This document shows, piece after piece, positions 63,761-64,000 of a DNA stretch of 64,000 nt. The stretch covers positions 55,375 to 119,374 of the forward strand of contig JAIPBH010000013.1 of the NCBI GenBank assembly GCA_021739635.1. Direction: 5' to 3'. Positions within the stretch are counted from its first letter, which is position 1; every line of letters starts with the position of its first letter. Both the position numbers and the translations under genes were made by a program. Source of the stretch: Flavobacteriaceae bacterium. Its GTDB lineage: Bacteria; Bacteroidota; Bacteroidia; Flavobacteriales; Flavobacteriaceae. The notes below the pieces were generated by a model. It did no database searches and was not told where the DNA came from. It saw only the letters and a list, made by a program, of their open reading frames with translations.

Positions 63761-63821
63761 TCTGTGTTTAAAATGCTTTAAGCACAAATATTAAGCTCAA
63801 AAGTCCTAAAAATTATAAAAT

Positions 63822-63841
63822 CGTATGCAAAAACGTATGCA
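63822..63841 (+). repeat. CGTATGCA direct repeats near the tRNA fragment
   Basis: Two copies of CGTATGCA start 12 bp apart (63822 and 63834), about 60 bp from the tRNA fragment. Short direct repeats here could be integrase arm-binding sites or the end of a lost element. Function not proven. Confidence 0.4.
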
Positions 63842-63925
63842 GTTTTAAGTTTTCTGATTATTAAATTATTTAGACCAATTTAATAAATTAATTATGAATT
63901 TAACGAAATAATTTTTGTTTAATGA

Positions 63926-64000
63926 TTAAATTAATTCTTTAAGCCTTTTAGTAGCTATTTCGGCCGTAATATCTCTTTGTGGTGAACCAAACATTTCATA
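63926..64000 (-). CDS. galT: second galT, C-terminal end only (window edge)
   Basis: The 24 residues before a TAA at 63926 (YEMFGSPQRDIT... LKELI) match the C terminus of the galT at 48384-49403 in 20 of 24 positions. The rest lies beyond the window. It is probably the copy in the intact galactose locus. Confidence 0.75.
   Translation of the reverse strand, partial: YEMFGSPQRDITAEIATKRLKELI

Noticed and set aside
1..64000. CRISPR arrays, IS elements or prophage genes
   Set aside because: No regularly spaced repeats, transposase or integrase frames, or phage structural genes were seen; only att-like scars and dispersed repeats.

Overview
The window comes from a low-GC member of the Bacteroidota, most likely a marine-type flavobacterium. 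Supporting signs are two SusC/SusD pairs, many lipoproteins, T9SS C-terminal sorting domains on three secreted proteins, the Bacteroidota promoter -7 element TAnnTTTG at several starts, a propeller/Y_Y_Y/LuxR regulator and a FecR/ECF-sigma pair. No rRNA gene, complete tRNA, CRISPR array or insertion sequence was seen.

Layout. (1) 1-1.7 kb, minus strand: start of a TonB-dependent receptor, a Met/His-rich lipoprotein and a small Cys-motif membrane protein, probably metal (copper-type) handling. (2) 1.8-13.7 kb, plus strand: two DUF2202 ferritin-like proteins, cytochrome bd oxidase (cydAB), a sulfide:quinone-reductase-like flavoprotein, a 44-residue small protein, and an RND efflux operon ending in a PII-like protein and a DUF2892 membrane protein. 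The four transcription units here share one palindrome, GTAAC-N4-GTTAC, at exactly the same distance from the -7 element. This looks like a Crp/Fnr-type regulon for low oxygen, sulfide or related stress. (3) 13.7-29.3 kb: a laminarin-type polysaccharide utilisation locus with regulator, SusC, SusD, two surface glycan-binding lipoproteins, GH16, an EEP-family protein, GH30, a decayed gene stump and an O-acetylesterase. (4) 29.3-33.8 kb: LysR regulator with divergent hutH-hutU for histidine breakdown.

(5) 33.8-48.3 kb: the most interesting block. A MocR-type regulator sits between a seven-gene minus-strand operon plus a separate T9SS protein gene on one side, and an esterase plus a DASS transporter on the other. 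The enzymes are two secreted depolymerase-like alpha/beta hydrolases, an isoaspartyl dipeptidase and an M14 carboxypeptidase. With them come two anion-type porins, a DcuC-type and a DASS dicarboxylate transporter. Three promoters carry paired ATACCA-type repeats exactly 23 bp apart, all in the same orientation relative to the putative target gene. I infer a catabolic regulon for a polyanionic, isoaspartyl-linked (poly-aspartate-like) polymer or peptide. The block is bracketed by near-identical 68-bp direct repeats.

(6) 48.4-63.7 kb: galT followed by a second SusC/SusD locus with two glycerophosphodiester phosphodiesterases, two PQQ-type beta-propeller proteins and a GlpT/UhpC-type organophosphate transporter, controlled by FecR and an ECF sigma factor. 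It probably takes up and degrades glycerophosphodiester-containing material. (7) 63.7-64 kb: a third partial copy of the repeat joined to the 3' half of a tRNA-Met (a likely attachment-site scar), then the 3' end of a second galT. The repeats, tRNA scar, galT duplication and gene remnants suggest this side of the window was built by successive insertions and duplications.
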